The notes below the pieces were generated by a model, which did not search any database, was not told the DNA's origin, and saw nothing but the letters and a program-made list of their open reading frames with translations. Below are positions 34,230-42,846 of a stretch of DNA of 64,000 nt, one piece after another (within the stretch, counting starts at the first letter, position 1; every line of letters starts with the position of its first letter). The position numbers and the translations under genes were made by a program. The DNA is from Halolamina litorea (GTDB taxonomy: Archaea; Halobacteriota; Halobacteria; Halobacteriales; Haloferacaceae): positions 558,001-622,000 of the forward strand of contig NZ_JANHGR010000002.1 in assembly GCF_026616205.1 (NCBI RefSeq), read 5' to 3'.

Positions 34230-35489
34230 ATGACGGACACCCACTCCACGAACGAACGGGCCCTGATCCCCACGGGACACGACGCGGCCAGTTACACCTG
34301 TGTTCGGTCGCTCGCCCGGCGAGGGATCGGGTCGATCATCGCGTCGGAGAAAGATGGGGTGCCCGCCGCTTCCTCCCGCTACTGCGACGAGTCGGTGTCG
34401 GTTCCGGACCCCCGCGAGGGACTCCTGGCGTACCGTGACGAACTCCTCGAACTGGCGGCGCGGCCGGACGTGCGGACGGTGATCCCGGTCCGCCCGGAGG
34501 ACTCCTACCTGCTCTCGCGGTACCGGGAGGCGTTCGCCGAACACGTCTCGCTGGTCGTACCGACGATGGAGCAACTGCTAGCCGCCACCGACCGACTGCA
34601 GTTGGCTGCCGCCGCCGACGCCGCGGGCGTACCGGTCCCCGAGACCCGACTGCTCGCCGACGTGGGCGACTGGAGCGAGGACCTGCTGATCAAGTCACGG
34701 TACAACTTCCTCACCGACGACTCCCTCGAACACCTGACGCCCGACGACATGGACGTGGTCAAGGAGATCCACCACGTCGTCCATGAGGACCCCCCGGACC
34801 CGGAGGCGGTTCGGCGCTCGATGGGTCACGACCCCATCGTTCAGGAGTTCATCCACACCGACGACGAGTTCATGTTCACCGGGCTGTACGACCACGGCGA
34901 ACCGCTGGCGACGTTCCAACACCGCCAGATCCGCGGCAACTCCTACACCGGCGGCGGCGGCGTCTACCGCCGATCCATCTACGAACCCGAGTTGGAGCGC
35001 GTCGGCCGGGCGCTGCTGGCCGAACTCGACTGGCACGGCCTCGCCTGTATCGAGTACATGCGGGACGCAGCGACCGGCGAGTACGTGCTCACCGAGATCA
35101 ACCCCCGAATGTGGCAGTCGCTCCCCTCGACGGTCCGGGCGGGCGCCGACTACCCCTACTACTACTGGCTGGCGGCGACGGGGCGCGCCGACGAGATCGA
35201 CTGCACGTACGAACTGGGCGTCGGGACGCACATGCTCCACGGGGAGTTGGGCTACCTACTGAGCGTGCTCACCGAGGAGTCACCGTACGTCGAGCGGCCG
35301 TCCGTGCCCGGTACGGTCTGGGAGATCGGTCGTTCCATCGTCCGGGAACCGCGCTTTGACTACCTCGCGCTCGACGACCCCGGCCCGTTCCTCGCGGGCC
35401 TCCGAACCGTGCTCCCCGGCAGCGTCGCCGACCGGCTTCCGGTGCATCGGCTCGCCGACGTGGTGAGTCGCCGGCCGCGGCGCTCCTGA
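34230..35489 (+). CDS. ATP-grasp carboxylate-amine ligase
   Basis: A 419-residue ATP-grasp protein. The pre-ATP domain begins ALIPTGHDAASYTCVRSLAR and includes RTVIPVRPEDSYLLSRYR. The ATP-grasp fold follows, with LLIKSRYNFL, IVQEFIHTDDEFMFTGLYD and the metal-binding ACIEYMRDAATGEYVLTEINPRMWQS (Glu and Asn of EINPR). Members join a carboxylate to an amine using ATP; haloarchaeal relatives are annotated only as carboxylate-amine ligases. The substrate is unknown. CATACTAAACCC about 35 bases upstream is a candidate promoter. The 264-base gap before it holds no other gene. Confidence 0.85.
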   Translation: MTDTHSTNERALIPTGHDAASYTCVRSLARRGIGSIIASEKDGVPAASSRYCDESVSVPDPREGLLAYRDELLELAARPDVRTVIPVRPEDSYLLSRYREAFAEHVSLVVPTMEQLLAATDRLQLAAAADAAGVPVPETRLLADVGDWSEDLLIKSRYNFLTDDSLEHLTPDDMDVVKEIHHVVHEDPPDPEAVRRSMGHDPIVQEFIHTDDEFMFTGLYDHGEPLATFQHRQIRGNSYTGGGGVYRRSIYEPELERVGRALLAELDWHGLACIEYMRDAATGEYVLTEINPRMWQSLPSTVRAGADYPYYYWLAATGRADEIDCTYELGVGTHMLHGELGYLLSVLTEESPYVERPSVPGTVWEIGRSIVREPRFDYLALDDPGPFLAGLRTVLPGSVADRLPVHRLADVVSRRPRRS

Positions 35490-35543
35490 CCGCTGCCGGC
35501 CGCCGACATCGCGGTAGCGCCGGCTTCGTTCGGGGTCGGCCGA

Positions 35544-36413
35544 TCAGTCACTTTCCACGCGCTCGACCTGTACCATGGCTGCCGGCTCGGACCAGTCGTA
35601 GACGTCCGGGTCGAGGTCGCCCGTCCCCTGGATACCGGGGTGAGGCGTGATGACCCCGTCCTCGGCGAGGTCCGGGTCGCTCTCGACCGTCCCCTCGGCC
35701 TCGCCGCCGACGATGAGCGTCTTCGCCGGCGGGACGAGGTCGGCGAACTCCTCGGTGTTCTCCTCGGTGCCGACGTCGTAGCCGTTCGCGTAGTACGTCC
35801 GGGACTCGTTGACCGCCTCCGGCAGCGGGACCGTGTCCAGCCCCACGATGCCGTCGTTCGTGGCCACAAGCATGCTCACGAAGGTGAGGTGGGTCGCGCT
35901 GGCGTCGGCCGCCAGGTCGAGCGTCGTGAAGTAGGGGTTCCCGGTGTCGCCCGGGTCGTCTTTCGGCACCAGCGGCGCCTCGCCGACGGCGGCGCCACGG
36001 ATCGCGTTCGTCTCCTCGATCAGCTGTGCCAGCGGCCCGAGGTTCCCGTTCTCGGCGAGTTGCTGTGTCGCCTCGTTCGCGGGGTCGCCGACCGAGAACA
36101 CCTCGACGCTGGGTTGGTGGGCGGCGACGGCCGGCGGCGTGAACGGCTGTCCGGGCGTGTTGTTCATCACCGTGACCCGATAGTTGCGTGCGGCGTTGCC
36201 GCCGTTGCCACCGTTGCCGTCGCCGTTCCCGTCCCCGTTCTCGTCGCCGTTGCCGTTCTCCTGTGAGGCCGCCACGACGCCCGTGCCGAGGGCGCCGCCG
36301 GCCAGTGTCAGCCCGCCGGCAGCGAGTGCGCCACGCCGTGTGAGGCTGCTGCGGTCGTTCGTCGTCGGTACGTCGTCCCGTCGGTCGTCAGTGTCGTTCG
36401 GTTGTTGGGTCAT
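35544..36413 (-). CDS. Tat-exported spondin-domain protein
   Basis: A 289-residue secreted protein. The twin-arginine signal SLTRRGALAAGGLTLAGGAL (about 23-42) is not followed by a lipobox Cys. Next comes a Gly/Asn/Asp spacer, then a spondin_N-like domain starting NYRVTVMNNTPGQPFTPPAV. The domain continues with SVEVFSVGDPANEATQQLAE, THLTFVSMLVATNDGIVGLD and ends in the WSEPAAMVQVERVESD strand. Prokaryotic spondin-domain proteins are extracellular and of unknown role. It is convergent with the ligase gene. The 268 bases upstream of its start contain no gene I can support. Confidence 0.85.
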   Translation of the reverse strand: MTQQPNDTDDRRDDVPTTNDRSSLTRRGALAAGGLTLAGGALGTGVVAASQENGNGDENGDGNGDGNGGNGGNAARNYRVTVMNNTPGQPFTPPAVAAHQPSVEVFSVGDPANEATQQLAENGNLGPLAQLIEETNAIRGAAVGEAPLVPKDDPGDTGNPYFTTLDLAADASATHLTFVSMLVATNDGIVGLDTVPLPEAVNESRTYYANGYDVGTEENTEEFADLVPPAKTLIVGGEAEGTVESDPDLAEDGVITPHPGIQGTGDLDPDVYDWSEPAAMVQVERVESD

Positions 36414-36681
36414 GTCTCTCCCCCCGTCAGAGGGGGAGACTACCCTACGACTCCCACGCGCTTTGTTACGAAGCGAGCCGTCGACCCCGCCGTCTCCGCA
36501 GGAGCGATCCTACTCGGCGGGCGCTCTGTTGTCCCACCGCCTCCCCCGATCTCGGCCTCCGCTCCCGGTACGGCGGGATTTCGGCTCGGTTGGGCGGTCT
36601 TACGGACCCTCGCCATCGACCCGGTCCGCACGGGTCGAGGCCGAGCGTTTAGCCCCTCCGGCCCCAACGCCGACACGATCC

Positions 36682-37968
36682 ATGTCGACGGACGACCGAC
36701 AGTACGACCTCGTCGTGTGGGGTGCCACGGGCTTCGCGGGCCGCTTGACCGCCGAGTACCTCACTGAACGGTACGGACCGTCCACGCTCTCGCTGGCGCT
36801 CGGTGGCCGGGACCCCGACCGACTCGATTCGGTCGCGGCCGACCTCGCGGCCCGGAGCGAGTGGGACGACCTGCCGACGGTCGTCGGCGACGCGACTGAG
36901 CCGGAGAGCCTCGGCGATATCGCCCGCAGCACTCGGGTCGTCTGTACGACCGTCGGCCCGTACACGCGCTACGGCACGCCACTGGTCGAGGCGTGCGTCG
37001 AGGCCGGCACCGACTACTGCGATCTGACCGGCGAGGTGAACTGGATGCGCGAGACGATCGACCGCTACCACGACGAGGCGGTCGAGGCTGGGGCACGGAT
37101 CGTCCACGGCTGCGGCTTCGACTCCGTGCCCGCGGACATCGGCACCCTGCTCGTGCAGTCCCACGCGCTCGACGCGTTCGACGCCCCCTGTGAGTCCGTC
37201 CGGATCTACGTCGACGACGCCAGCGGCGGCGTCAGCGGCGGGACGCTTTCGAGCATGGCGGAGGTGTTCGAGGCGGCGTCGACGGACCCGCTGGCCCGGG
37301 AGACGCTCCGAAATCCCTACTCTCTGGCCCCCGCGGGGGAGCGCGACGGCGTCGACGCCGGCGCGGGACCGTGGCCCCAGAAGGACCGGCTCAGAGGCGT
37401 CTGGACCGCACCGTCGCCGATGGCGCAGGTGAACGAGCGCGTGGTCCGGCGCAGTAACGCGCTGCTGGGCTACCCGTGGGGGCGCGAGTTCCGCTGTTCG
37501 GAGGTCGTCACCACCGGTCGCGGCGCCGAGGGGGCGGTGACTGCGGCCCTCCTCACCGGCGGACTCGGCTTGTTCACGGCGGCGATGACTGTCGCCCCGC
37601 TGCGGTCGGCGATCCGTCGGCACGTGTTTCCCGATCCCGGCGAGGGCCCGAGCCGTGACCGGATCGAGAACGGCCACTTCACCGTTCGTGTCGTCGGCCG
37701 AGGGACGGCCAGGGAGGGATCGTTCACCGTCGAGGCCGAGTTCGGCACCGACCTCGACCCGGGCTACGGCGCGGCCGCACGGATGCTCGGGGAGTCGGCG
37801 GTCTGTCTCGTCCGCGGCGACGTGGACTCGTCGCTCGACGGCGGCGTGCTGACGCCGGCCTCGGGGATCGGGATGCCGCTCGTCGAACGGCTCCGGGATG
37901 CGGGCTTCACGGCGGCCGTCAGCGACACGGAGACGCCGCCCGGAGACGCTGGTGCGGATCACGGCTGA
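36682..37968 (+). CDS. Trans-acting enoyl reductase / saccharopine dehydrogenase-like protein
   Basis: A 428-residue protein with an N-terminal NAD(P) fold QYDLVVWGATGFAGRLTAEY (GATGFAG at 14-20). It continues with VGPYTRYGTPLVEACVEAGT then DYCDLTGE, and IVHGCGFDSVPADIGTLLV. This is the layout of the trans-acting enoyl reductase group within the saccharopine-dehydrogenase-like family. In mycobacteria such proteins reduce lipids. In haloarchaea a role in isoprenoid or lipid reduction is possible but unproven. The ATG at 36682 is chosen because the Rossmann fold starts nine residues in; longer reading enters the preceding gap. Confidence 0.85.
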   Translation: MSTDDRQYDLVVWGATGFAGRLTAEYLTERYGPSTLSLALGGRDPDRLDSVAADLAARSEWDDLPTVVGDATEPESLGDIARSTRVVCTTVGPYTRYGTPLVEACVEAGTDYCDLTGEVNWMRETIDRYHDEAVEAGARIVHGCGFDSVPADIGTLLVQSHALDAFDAPCESVRIYVDDASGGVSGGTLSSMAEVFEAASTDPLARETLRNPYSLAPAGERDGVDAGAGPWPQKDRLRGVWTAPSPMAQVNERVVRRSNALLGYPWGREFRCSEVVTTGRGAEGAVTAALLTGGLGLFTAAMTVAPLRSAIRRHVFPDPGEGPSRDRIENGHFTVRVVGRGTAREGSFTVEAEFGTDLDPGYGAAARMLGESAVCLVRGDVDSSLDGGVLTPASGIGMPLVERLRDAGFTAAVSDTETPPGDAGADHG

Positions 37969-38069
37969 GGTGCCCCGACGCCGAGGTGTCCCTAACGTGT
38001 CCCGAACGGGGCGAGACCTATCGACAACTGGGAGATACTGCCTTATTGCTGTGTGCCGACAGGTCGGAT

Positions 38070-38291
38070 ATGTCCGAGTCCTCAGTGACCGAGGCGGAGA
38101 TGGACGAGACGTCGACGTGGCCGGAACTGGCGGTCGGCCTCTACGACAAACTGACCGGCCGCGGCGCCGAGATCACCTACGAGTTCGAGGAGATGACCGT
38201 CGACGTGCCGAGCAAGGTCGGTGAGGACGCCGACCACGCCCGGTGGCAACTCGACGGCACGCTCCGCATCAGCACCCGCGAGCGTGAGTAA
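38070..38291 (+). CDS. Small acidic protein, 73 aa, coupled to next gene
   Basis: A 73-residue soluble protein containing WPELAVGLYDKLTGRGAEIT and HARWQLDGTLRISTRERE, with Asp/Glu-rich surfaces typical of halophiles. Its stop lies inside GTGAGTAA, whose GTG is the start of the next gene, so the pair is probably co-translated and may act together. No family name is recognised. TTATTG at about 38043-38048 lies 22-27 bases before the start and could drive a leaderless transcript. Confidence 0.7.
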   Translation: MSESSVTEAEMDETSTWPELAVGLYDKLTGRGAEITYEFEEMTVDVPSKVGEDADHARWQLDGTLRISTRERE

Positions 38292-38661
38292 CGTTGCCGA
38301 GGGCGGTACGGCGCCGCTCACGGTCGCTGCCGACCTGACGCTGACCGTCGGCGGGACGGAGGCGCCGCTGCGCTCGACGGGCGAGCGGCTGTTTCTCGAG
38401 TTCCCCTCGCTCGTCTCGGCGGTGCGAGCGCTCCGGGGCCTGCCGCCCTCGGAGCGCCGCCGACTCCACACGGTGCTGACGGCGGCCGACCTCGCGGTGG
38501 AAATCCGGGCCCGGGACCGCACGCTCGTCGCGCTCGGTGCCGGAACCCGGTCGGGCCCCCTGGCGCGTTGGATCGGCGCCGACCCGGCGGAGATCAGACC
38601 CTGTGGCGCCGTCGCGGCGGCCAGAGCCGGAGTCGCGGCGACAATCGATCGGTTCCGGTAG
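38284..38661 (+). CDS. Small protein, 125 aa, partner of the preceding gene
   Basis: A GTG start at 38284 (GTGAGTAA overlap with the previous stop) gives 125 residues. A beta-rich first part (PLTVAADLTLTVGGTEAPLR) is followed by helices LFLEFPSLVSAVRALRGL and PSERRRLHTVLTAADLAVEI. The end is ACGAVAAARAG-like and helical. No known domain is recognised. The upstream reading beyond the GTG is antisense-like and basic, so the GTG is preferred. Co-expression with the 73-residue protein is strongly implied by the overlap. Confidence 0.65.
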   Translation: MSNVAEGGTAPLTVAADLTLTVGGTEAPLRSTGERLFLEFPSLVSAVRALRGLPPSERRRLHTVLTAADLAVEIRARDRTLVALGAGTRSGPLARWIGADPAEIRPCGAVAAARAGVAATIDRFR

Positions 38662-38720
38662 CGACGTGCGGCGCCGGCGGCCTCGGTACCGTCGCCGACC
38701 ACGACACCGATTTTCCCGAC

Positions 38721-40520
38721 TCACTCCAACTGGTGGTAGTCGAGTTCGTAGCCGGCGTCGAGCGCTTCCTGCACGGCCTCGCTGGGGCTCCCGACTGGCT
38801 CGGTCGACAGCCGCGCGGCGCCGACGCTGTCCCGTTCGACGAGGACGTTCCGCCGCCACTCGGCGTCGGTGTCGGGGTAGTCGGTACGGAAGTGAGCCCC
38901 GCGGGACTCCGTCCGCTCCCGGGCGGCCCGAAGGACGGTGTCCGCAACCGTCACCCCGAAGCCAAGGTTCAGGGCGAACTCGTAGCTCCGACTCGTCGTG
39001 CCGTTGACGGCGAGGTCGGTCGCCCGGGCCCGGAGTTCTTCGAGTCGCTCCAACCCCGCCGCGAGCCCGTCGTCGTCACGGAGGATGCCCGCGTGTTCCC
39101 GGAGGAGCGAGCGCAGGTCCTCCAGCAGCGCCGCCGGATCGTTCGCCCCGTCACTGTTCGCGAGCGCGGACAGGCCCTGCAGGTGGGCCACCGCGGCGTC
39201 GTGGAGTGCGTTGTCGGCTGGCTCGCGCTCGCCCGCCATCAGGCGCTCGGCGATCGCCGCGCCGGCCACCTCGCCGAAGGCGATGGTCTCCGCCAGCGAG
39301 TTGCCGCCGAGGCGGTTCGCCCCGTGGACGCCCGCCATCGTCTCCCCGATAGCGTAGAGGCCATCGACCGCCGTCTCCCCCTCGTCGTCGACGGCGACGC
39401 CACCCATGCCGTAGTGGGCCGTCGGCGCCACCTCGACCGGCTCCTCGGCCATGTCGACTCCCAACTCCGCGAAGCGCTCGTACATCCGCGGGAGTCGCTC
39501 CTCGATGAACGACCGCTCCCGGTGGGAGATGTCGAGGTAGACGCCGCCGGAGTCGGTGCCGCGGCCGGCCTCGATCTCCTCGGCGATGGCCCGGGCGACC
39601 ACGTCCCGCGCGTCGAGTTCCATCTGGTCGGGCGAGTAGCGCTCCATGAACCGCTCGCCAGCGGCGTTGTAGAGCCGGCCCCCCTCGCCTCGGACCGCCT
39701 CGGTGACCAGTCGGCCGTCCCAGTCCTCCCCGTAGCGATCGCCGACCATCCCCGTCGGGTGGAACTGGACGAACTCAACGTCCATCAGTGACGCGCCGGC
39801 TTCGACGGCCAGCGCGAGGCCGTCGCCAGTGTTCTCGTCGTCACGCGAGGAGTGGCGCTCGAACAGGCCGGTGTAGCCGCCGGCGGCCAGCACCACCACG
39901 TCGGCGTCGAAGACGACGAACTCCCCCGTGTCGAGGTCGGTCCCGGCAGCCCCGAGGACGCGGTTCTCGTCCGTGAGCAGCTGCGAGAGGAAGACGTTCT
40001 CCCGCTTGGGGACCGAGCGCGCTCGGGCCTCTTCGACGAGCGTGTCGAGCAGCGCCTCGCCGGTGTAGTCGCCGGCGAAGGCGGTCCGGCGGAACGACTG
40101 CGCGCCGAAGTAGCGCTGGTCGATCTCGCCGTCGTCGGTCCGGCTGTAGTCCATCCCCCACTCGTCGAGTTGGCGGAGCAGTCGCGGCATCCGCCGGGTG
40201 ACGGTCTCGACCTTCCCGGGGTCGTTGACGTGGTGGCCCTCGTTGAGTGTGTCCGCGGCGTGGATCGTCCAGTCGTCCTCCGGGTCGAGCGTTCCGAGCG
40301 CCCCGTTGACCCCGCCGCGGGCCCACGTCGTGTGGGCATCGCCGTGCTGGCGCTTGCCGACGACCAGCACGTCCTCGGGGTCGACGCCGCGGTCGACCAA
40401 CTCGATCGCTGCCCGGGCTCCCGCAGCCCCCGCACCGATCACGAGCACGTCGACCTCGACGGTGTCGTACTCGACTGCCGCAGCCGACTCACCTGTGGCT
40501 GTCGGGGGTACGTCCCTCAT
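38721..40520 (-). CDS. FAD-binding fumarate reductase / L-aspartate oxidase-type flavoprotein
   Basis: A 599-residue flavoprotein of the succinate dehydrogenase/fumarate reductase/NadB superfamily. The FAD fold is VDVLVIGAGAAGARAAIELV (GAGAAG at 29-34). Covalent-flavin-region HTTWARGGVNGALG, catalytic FVQFHPTGMVG and VHGANRLGGNSLAETIAFGE are all present. The C-terminal helical domain follows from about residue 430. No iron-sulphur or membrane-anchor partner gene is adjacent. It may act alone, or the partners may lie elsewhere. Its exact substrate (succinate, fumarate, aspartate) cannot be decided. Confidence 0.88.
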   Translation of the reverse strand: MRDVPPTATGESAAAVEYDTVEVDVLVIGAGAAGARAAIELVDRGVDPEDVLVVGKRQHGDAHTTWARGGVNGALGTLDPEDDWTIHAADTLNEGHHVNDPGKVETVTRRMPRLLRQLDEWGMDYSRTDDGEIDQRYFGAQSFRRTAFAGDYTGEALLDTLVEEARARSVPKRENVFLSQLLTDENRVLGAAGTDLDTGEFVVFDADVVVLAAGGYTGLFERHSSRDDENTGDGLALAVEAGASLMDVEFVQFHPTGMVGDRYGEDWDGRLVTEAVRGEGGRLYNAAGERFMERYSPDQMELDARDVVARAIAEEIEAGRGTDSGGVYLDISHRERSFIEERLPRMYERFAELGVDMAEEPVEVAPTAHYGMGGVAVDDEGETAVDGLYAIGETMAGVHGANRLGGNSLAETIAFGEVAGAAIAERLMAGEREPADNALHDAAVAHLQGLSALANSDGANDPAALLEDLRSLLREHAGILRDDDGLAAGLERLEELRARATDLAVNGTTSRSYEFALNLGFGVTVADTVLRAARERTESRGAHFRTDYPDTDAEWRRNVLVERDSVGAARLSTEPVGSPSEAVQEALDAGYELDYHQLE

Positions 40521-40663
40521 GTTCTAAGGGAGGCGCTCTGGAGGATTACCTTCATTGTCGGTGGCAGCTCTGGAGGGCACCGATACGTGGATAGGGACGG
40601 CGCTCCTACTTCGATGGTCTCAGGAAACGACGCTGCTGACGGCGTCCTCGAAGGGGCGACCGA

Positions 40664-40933
40664 CTACTCGACGCGTCGCTGCATCGACGAGAGGTACGCC
40701 GCCGCGGCGGCGTAGTCGTCGTTGTCCCCGTCCTCCAGCAGCGCTCGGACCCGCTCACAGCCGTGCTGGAGGCGCCGCCGCTGTTCGCTCTCCGGCAGCT
40801 TGTTCGACGCGACCTCGTCGACGCTGTCGACGGCGGTACGGGCGGCCTCGTGGTCCCGCTCGCCGATGGCCACCTGGGCCTCCGCCAGGAGCTGTCCGAG
40901 GACCGCGTGCACGTCCGACGGGAGGTCGTCCAT
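40664..40933 (-). CDS. Small helical acidic protein, 89 aa
   Basis: An 89-residue protein predicted to be helical (DVHAVLGQLLAEAQVAIGER, DEVASNKLPESEQRRRLQHG, YAAAAAYLSSMQRRVE). It has a high Glu/Ala content and no signal or membrane segment. It resembles small uncharacterised haloarchaeal proteins; no function can be assigned. The ATG is flanked by normal-looking intergenic sequence on both sides (143 and 93 bases). Confidence 0.65.
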   Translation of the reverse strand: MDDLPSDVHAVLGQLLAEAQVAIGERDHEAARTAVDSVDEVASNKLPESEQRRRLQHGCERVRALLEDGDNDDYAAAAAYLSSMQRRVE

Positions 40934-41026
40934 GGGCCGTCGCTAGGGCGCACGGGGCATCAGGGCGTCGGTGGCCGCCGTCCGAGCAGCCCGGTCCACT
41001 CCCGTGGTCGCTGTGAACCGCCTCGC

Positions 41027-41839
41027 CTACAACTGCACGACGGACAGGTACGTCGAGACCCGACTCCCCCCGATACGGAGTTGACTGTCCTCGTACTGTT
41101 CGACCTCCAGGTGGAACGAGTCGCCGCTACCAACGCCCAGGACGGGACGGCTCGCTTGGAGCTGCAGGCCGTTCGGACCCTGTGCGAACGCCTGCGCGAC
41201 CCCGATGTTGTCGTTCCTCTTGATGGTGAACCAGTGGTTCGTTCCGGACGAGGGCTCGTCGCGCCAGAAGACACCGCCGGAGACCAGATAGTTCCCCGGC
41301 TCGGTGACTTCGACGGTGTAGTTCGAACTGTCCCACTGGCTCCGCTGGTCGGTCTCGACGTTCTGGAACTCGATCGTCGTCTGCGTTCCGGACGGGATCG
41401 ACTGGCCGTAGGCGCCCCAGACGGTCGTACCGGCGTCGCTCGCGACGACCGTATCGGCCTCGACTCGATTGGCGCTGACCGTGTTCGGGGAGATATCGTC
41501 GCCGGAGTGCGAGTGGACCGAGTCGGCCTTGTCGGAGAGTTCGGACTGCCGAACGACGTCTTTGTTCGAACTCGGCGCGTTCTCGACGCGCAGCGAATTG
41601 AACGTCGGGTTCTCCCCCGTCGTCGCCAGCCGATTCCAGTTGCTCCCGTCACCGATGTAGGCTGCCCCCGTGTCGGTCGCGAAAAACTTCGCGCCGGCTT
41701 TGGCAACGTAGTCCCCGCGGTTCGCCTCGCGGTCGCGGACCTCGACGTCGCCGTCGAGTCGTTCGAAGTTGTCGTTCAACGGTGCGTGCCACTCTGTCGC
41801 CCCCTTCGTCGGTGTGTTGTAGCTGTGATTATCGGTCAT
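41027..41839 (-). CDS. Tail-fibre-like protein with C1q-like C-terminal domain
   Basis: A 270-residue protein. The N-terminal part (YNTPTKGATEWHAPLNDNFE, VRDREANRGDYVAKAGAKFF, DTGAAYIGDGSNWNRLA) has a pattern found in haloarchaeal surface and tail-fibre-like proteins. A spacer with repeated Asp/Ser (SELSDKADSVHSHSGDDISP) leads to a jelly-roll-like C-terminal domain: NYTVEVTEPGNYLVSGGVFW, HWFTIKRNDNIGVAQAFAQG and SGDSFHLEVEQYEDSQLRIG. That pattern resembles the C1q/TNF fold. There is no signal peptide. It starts seven bases after a lipoprotein gene. Trimeric adhesin-like architecture is inferred. Confidence 0.7.
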   Translation of the reverse strand: MTDNHSYNTPTKGATEWHAPLNDNFERLDGDVEVRDREANRGDYVAKAGAKFFATDTGAAYIGDGSNWNRLATTGENPTFNSLRVENAPSSNKDVVRQSELSDKADSVHSHSGDDISPNTVSANRVEADTVVASDAGTTVWGAYGQSIPSGTQTTIEFQNVETDQRSQWDSSNYTVEVTEPGNYLVSGGVFWRDEPSSGTNHWFTIKRNDNIGVAQAFAQGPNGLQLQASRPVLGVGSGDSFHLEVEQYEDSQLRIGGSRVSTYLSVVQL

Positions 41840-41846
41840 GATGCAG

Positions 41847-42254
41847 TCAGCGGGTTCCCCCGTAGCCGTACTGTCCGTAGCCCTGCTCCCCGTAGTCGTC
41901 TTCCGGCACGGACGTCCCCGTTCGGGTCGCTGCGTCCGTCGCGGTCCGCGTGCCGGTCCGTGTGGTCGTGGAAGTGGGTCTACTCGTTCGGGTTTCACTC
42001 GCGGTTGGCGTGGCGGTGCTCTCGGGCGTCGGAGTTCCACCGTAGCCGTAGGTGGGCGTGGCGTCCCCGGCATCGTCGCCGTCGAAGAAGCTCTCGACCC
42101 GACTGCAACCGGCGAGACTGGTTAGGCCCGTCGCCGAAGCGAGCCGTAGCAGCCCACGCCGGTCGAGCACCGACATTCGGGTCGACCCATCGCTCGCCGT
42201 CGAGGGGTCTGACCCCTCCACCGGTGTCTCTTCCGGCCGATTACCTGTCACCAT
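41847..42254 (-). CDS. Tat lipoprotein with Thr-rich stalk and Gly/Tyr tail
   Basis: A 135-residue lipoprotein. The twin-arginine motif DRRGLLRLAS (31-40) is followed by lipobox LAGC at Cys50. A short ATG at codon 27 would be an alternative start giving a more usual signal length. The mature part is a Thr/Pro/Ser-rich, probably glycosylated stalk (STATPTASETRTSRPTSTTT) ending in GEQGYGQYGYGGTR. It contains no catalytic domain. CTATATA, about 25-30 bases before the ATG, is a likely promoter. It is the first gene of a two-gene unit with the tail-fibre-like protein. Confidence 0.75.
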   Translation of the reverse strand: MVTGNRPEETPVEGSDPSTASDGSTRMSVLDRRGLLRLASATGLTSLAGCSRVESFFDGDDAGDATPTYGYGGTPTPESTATPTASETRTSRPTSTTTRTGTRTATDAATRTGTSVPEDDYGEQGYGQYGYGGTR

Positions 42255-42646
42255 TCGACAAGTGGTAACATACGACAGTATATAGTGGTGTCGGAGATCT
42301 AACGTACCGTTGAGGCGGGTCTGATGCCGGATTCTGGTCCACTTCCGATTTTCGGCGTTGCACTTCCCCAGATCACGAATGTAACGGAGGGCCGAGTTAG
42401 CGGTCCGAACCCGTCTGGGACGAACAAGACCGGTGCCCGAAAAGTCGTCAGTCGCGTTCAGCTGACCATTCTGCACCGGCTGGGGACGTCTCTCGTTGCG
42501 AGGAAAGGGACTGTCAGCGGCACACGGTCGGGTCGAAAGTCGGCCTCGGCACTCATAGGGCTCGTCGTCGCCGGATGCCGAGTCCGGCTCGGCCCGGTGC
42601 CGTCGTCATCGGCCGGTCGTCGATAGCCCCCGCCCCCGGAAGGCCG
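42255..42646. other. 392-base non-coding stretch of lower GC
   Basis: Apart from the CTATATA promoter of the lipoprotein gene near 42280, I see no gene, tRNA or clear inverted repeat here. The GC content is visibly lower than in flanking genes. Open frames on either strand are basic and lack halophile composition. It could be remnant or horizontally acquired sequence, but no recognisable fragment supports that. Confidence 0.4.
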
Positions 42647-42822
42647 TTACTGTTCCAGCCGGTCGAGCACGTCCGAGAGCGTCGCCGCCGCCGCTGCTAC
42701 CGACTCGTCGTCGTGGCGCTCGGCGGCTTCTCGCCGACGGCGACGACTCGGAGCGGATCGGACATGCCCAGTTCGTCCGCCCCCGCGGCGGTGTAGCTTC
42801 CGGCCCGTGTCGTCGCGTTCAT
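42647..42822 (-). pseudogene. Small frameshifted gene
   Basis: From an ATG at 42822 one frame reads MNATTRAGSYTAAGADELGM then SDPLRVVAVGEK. The shifted frame reads AAERHDDESVAAAAATLSDV then LDRLEQ and stops at 42647. Joined by a one-base shift near 42723 they would make a plausible acidic protein of about 60 residues. Either half alone is unconvincing. It could be decay or an indel in the assembly; the function is unknown. Confidence 0.3.
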
Positions 42823-42846
42823 CTCTCCCCGGGGCCACCGTCGGGT

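Noticed and set aside
36414..36681. Coding sequence in the gap before the enoyl reductase-like gene
   Set aside because: Both strands give Pro/Arg-rich frames; the Rossmann fold starts at 36682 and nothing upstream looks conserved.
42324..42626. 100-codon open frame in the low-GC gap
   Set aside because: Basic composition, no promoter or homologous motif; treated as non-coding.
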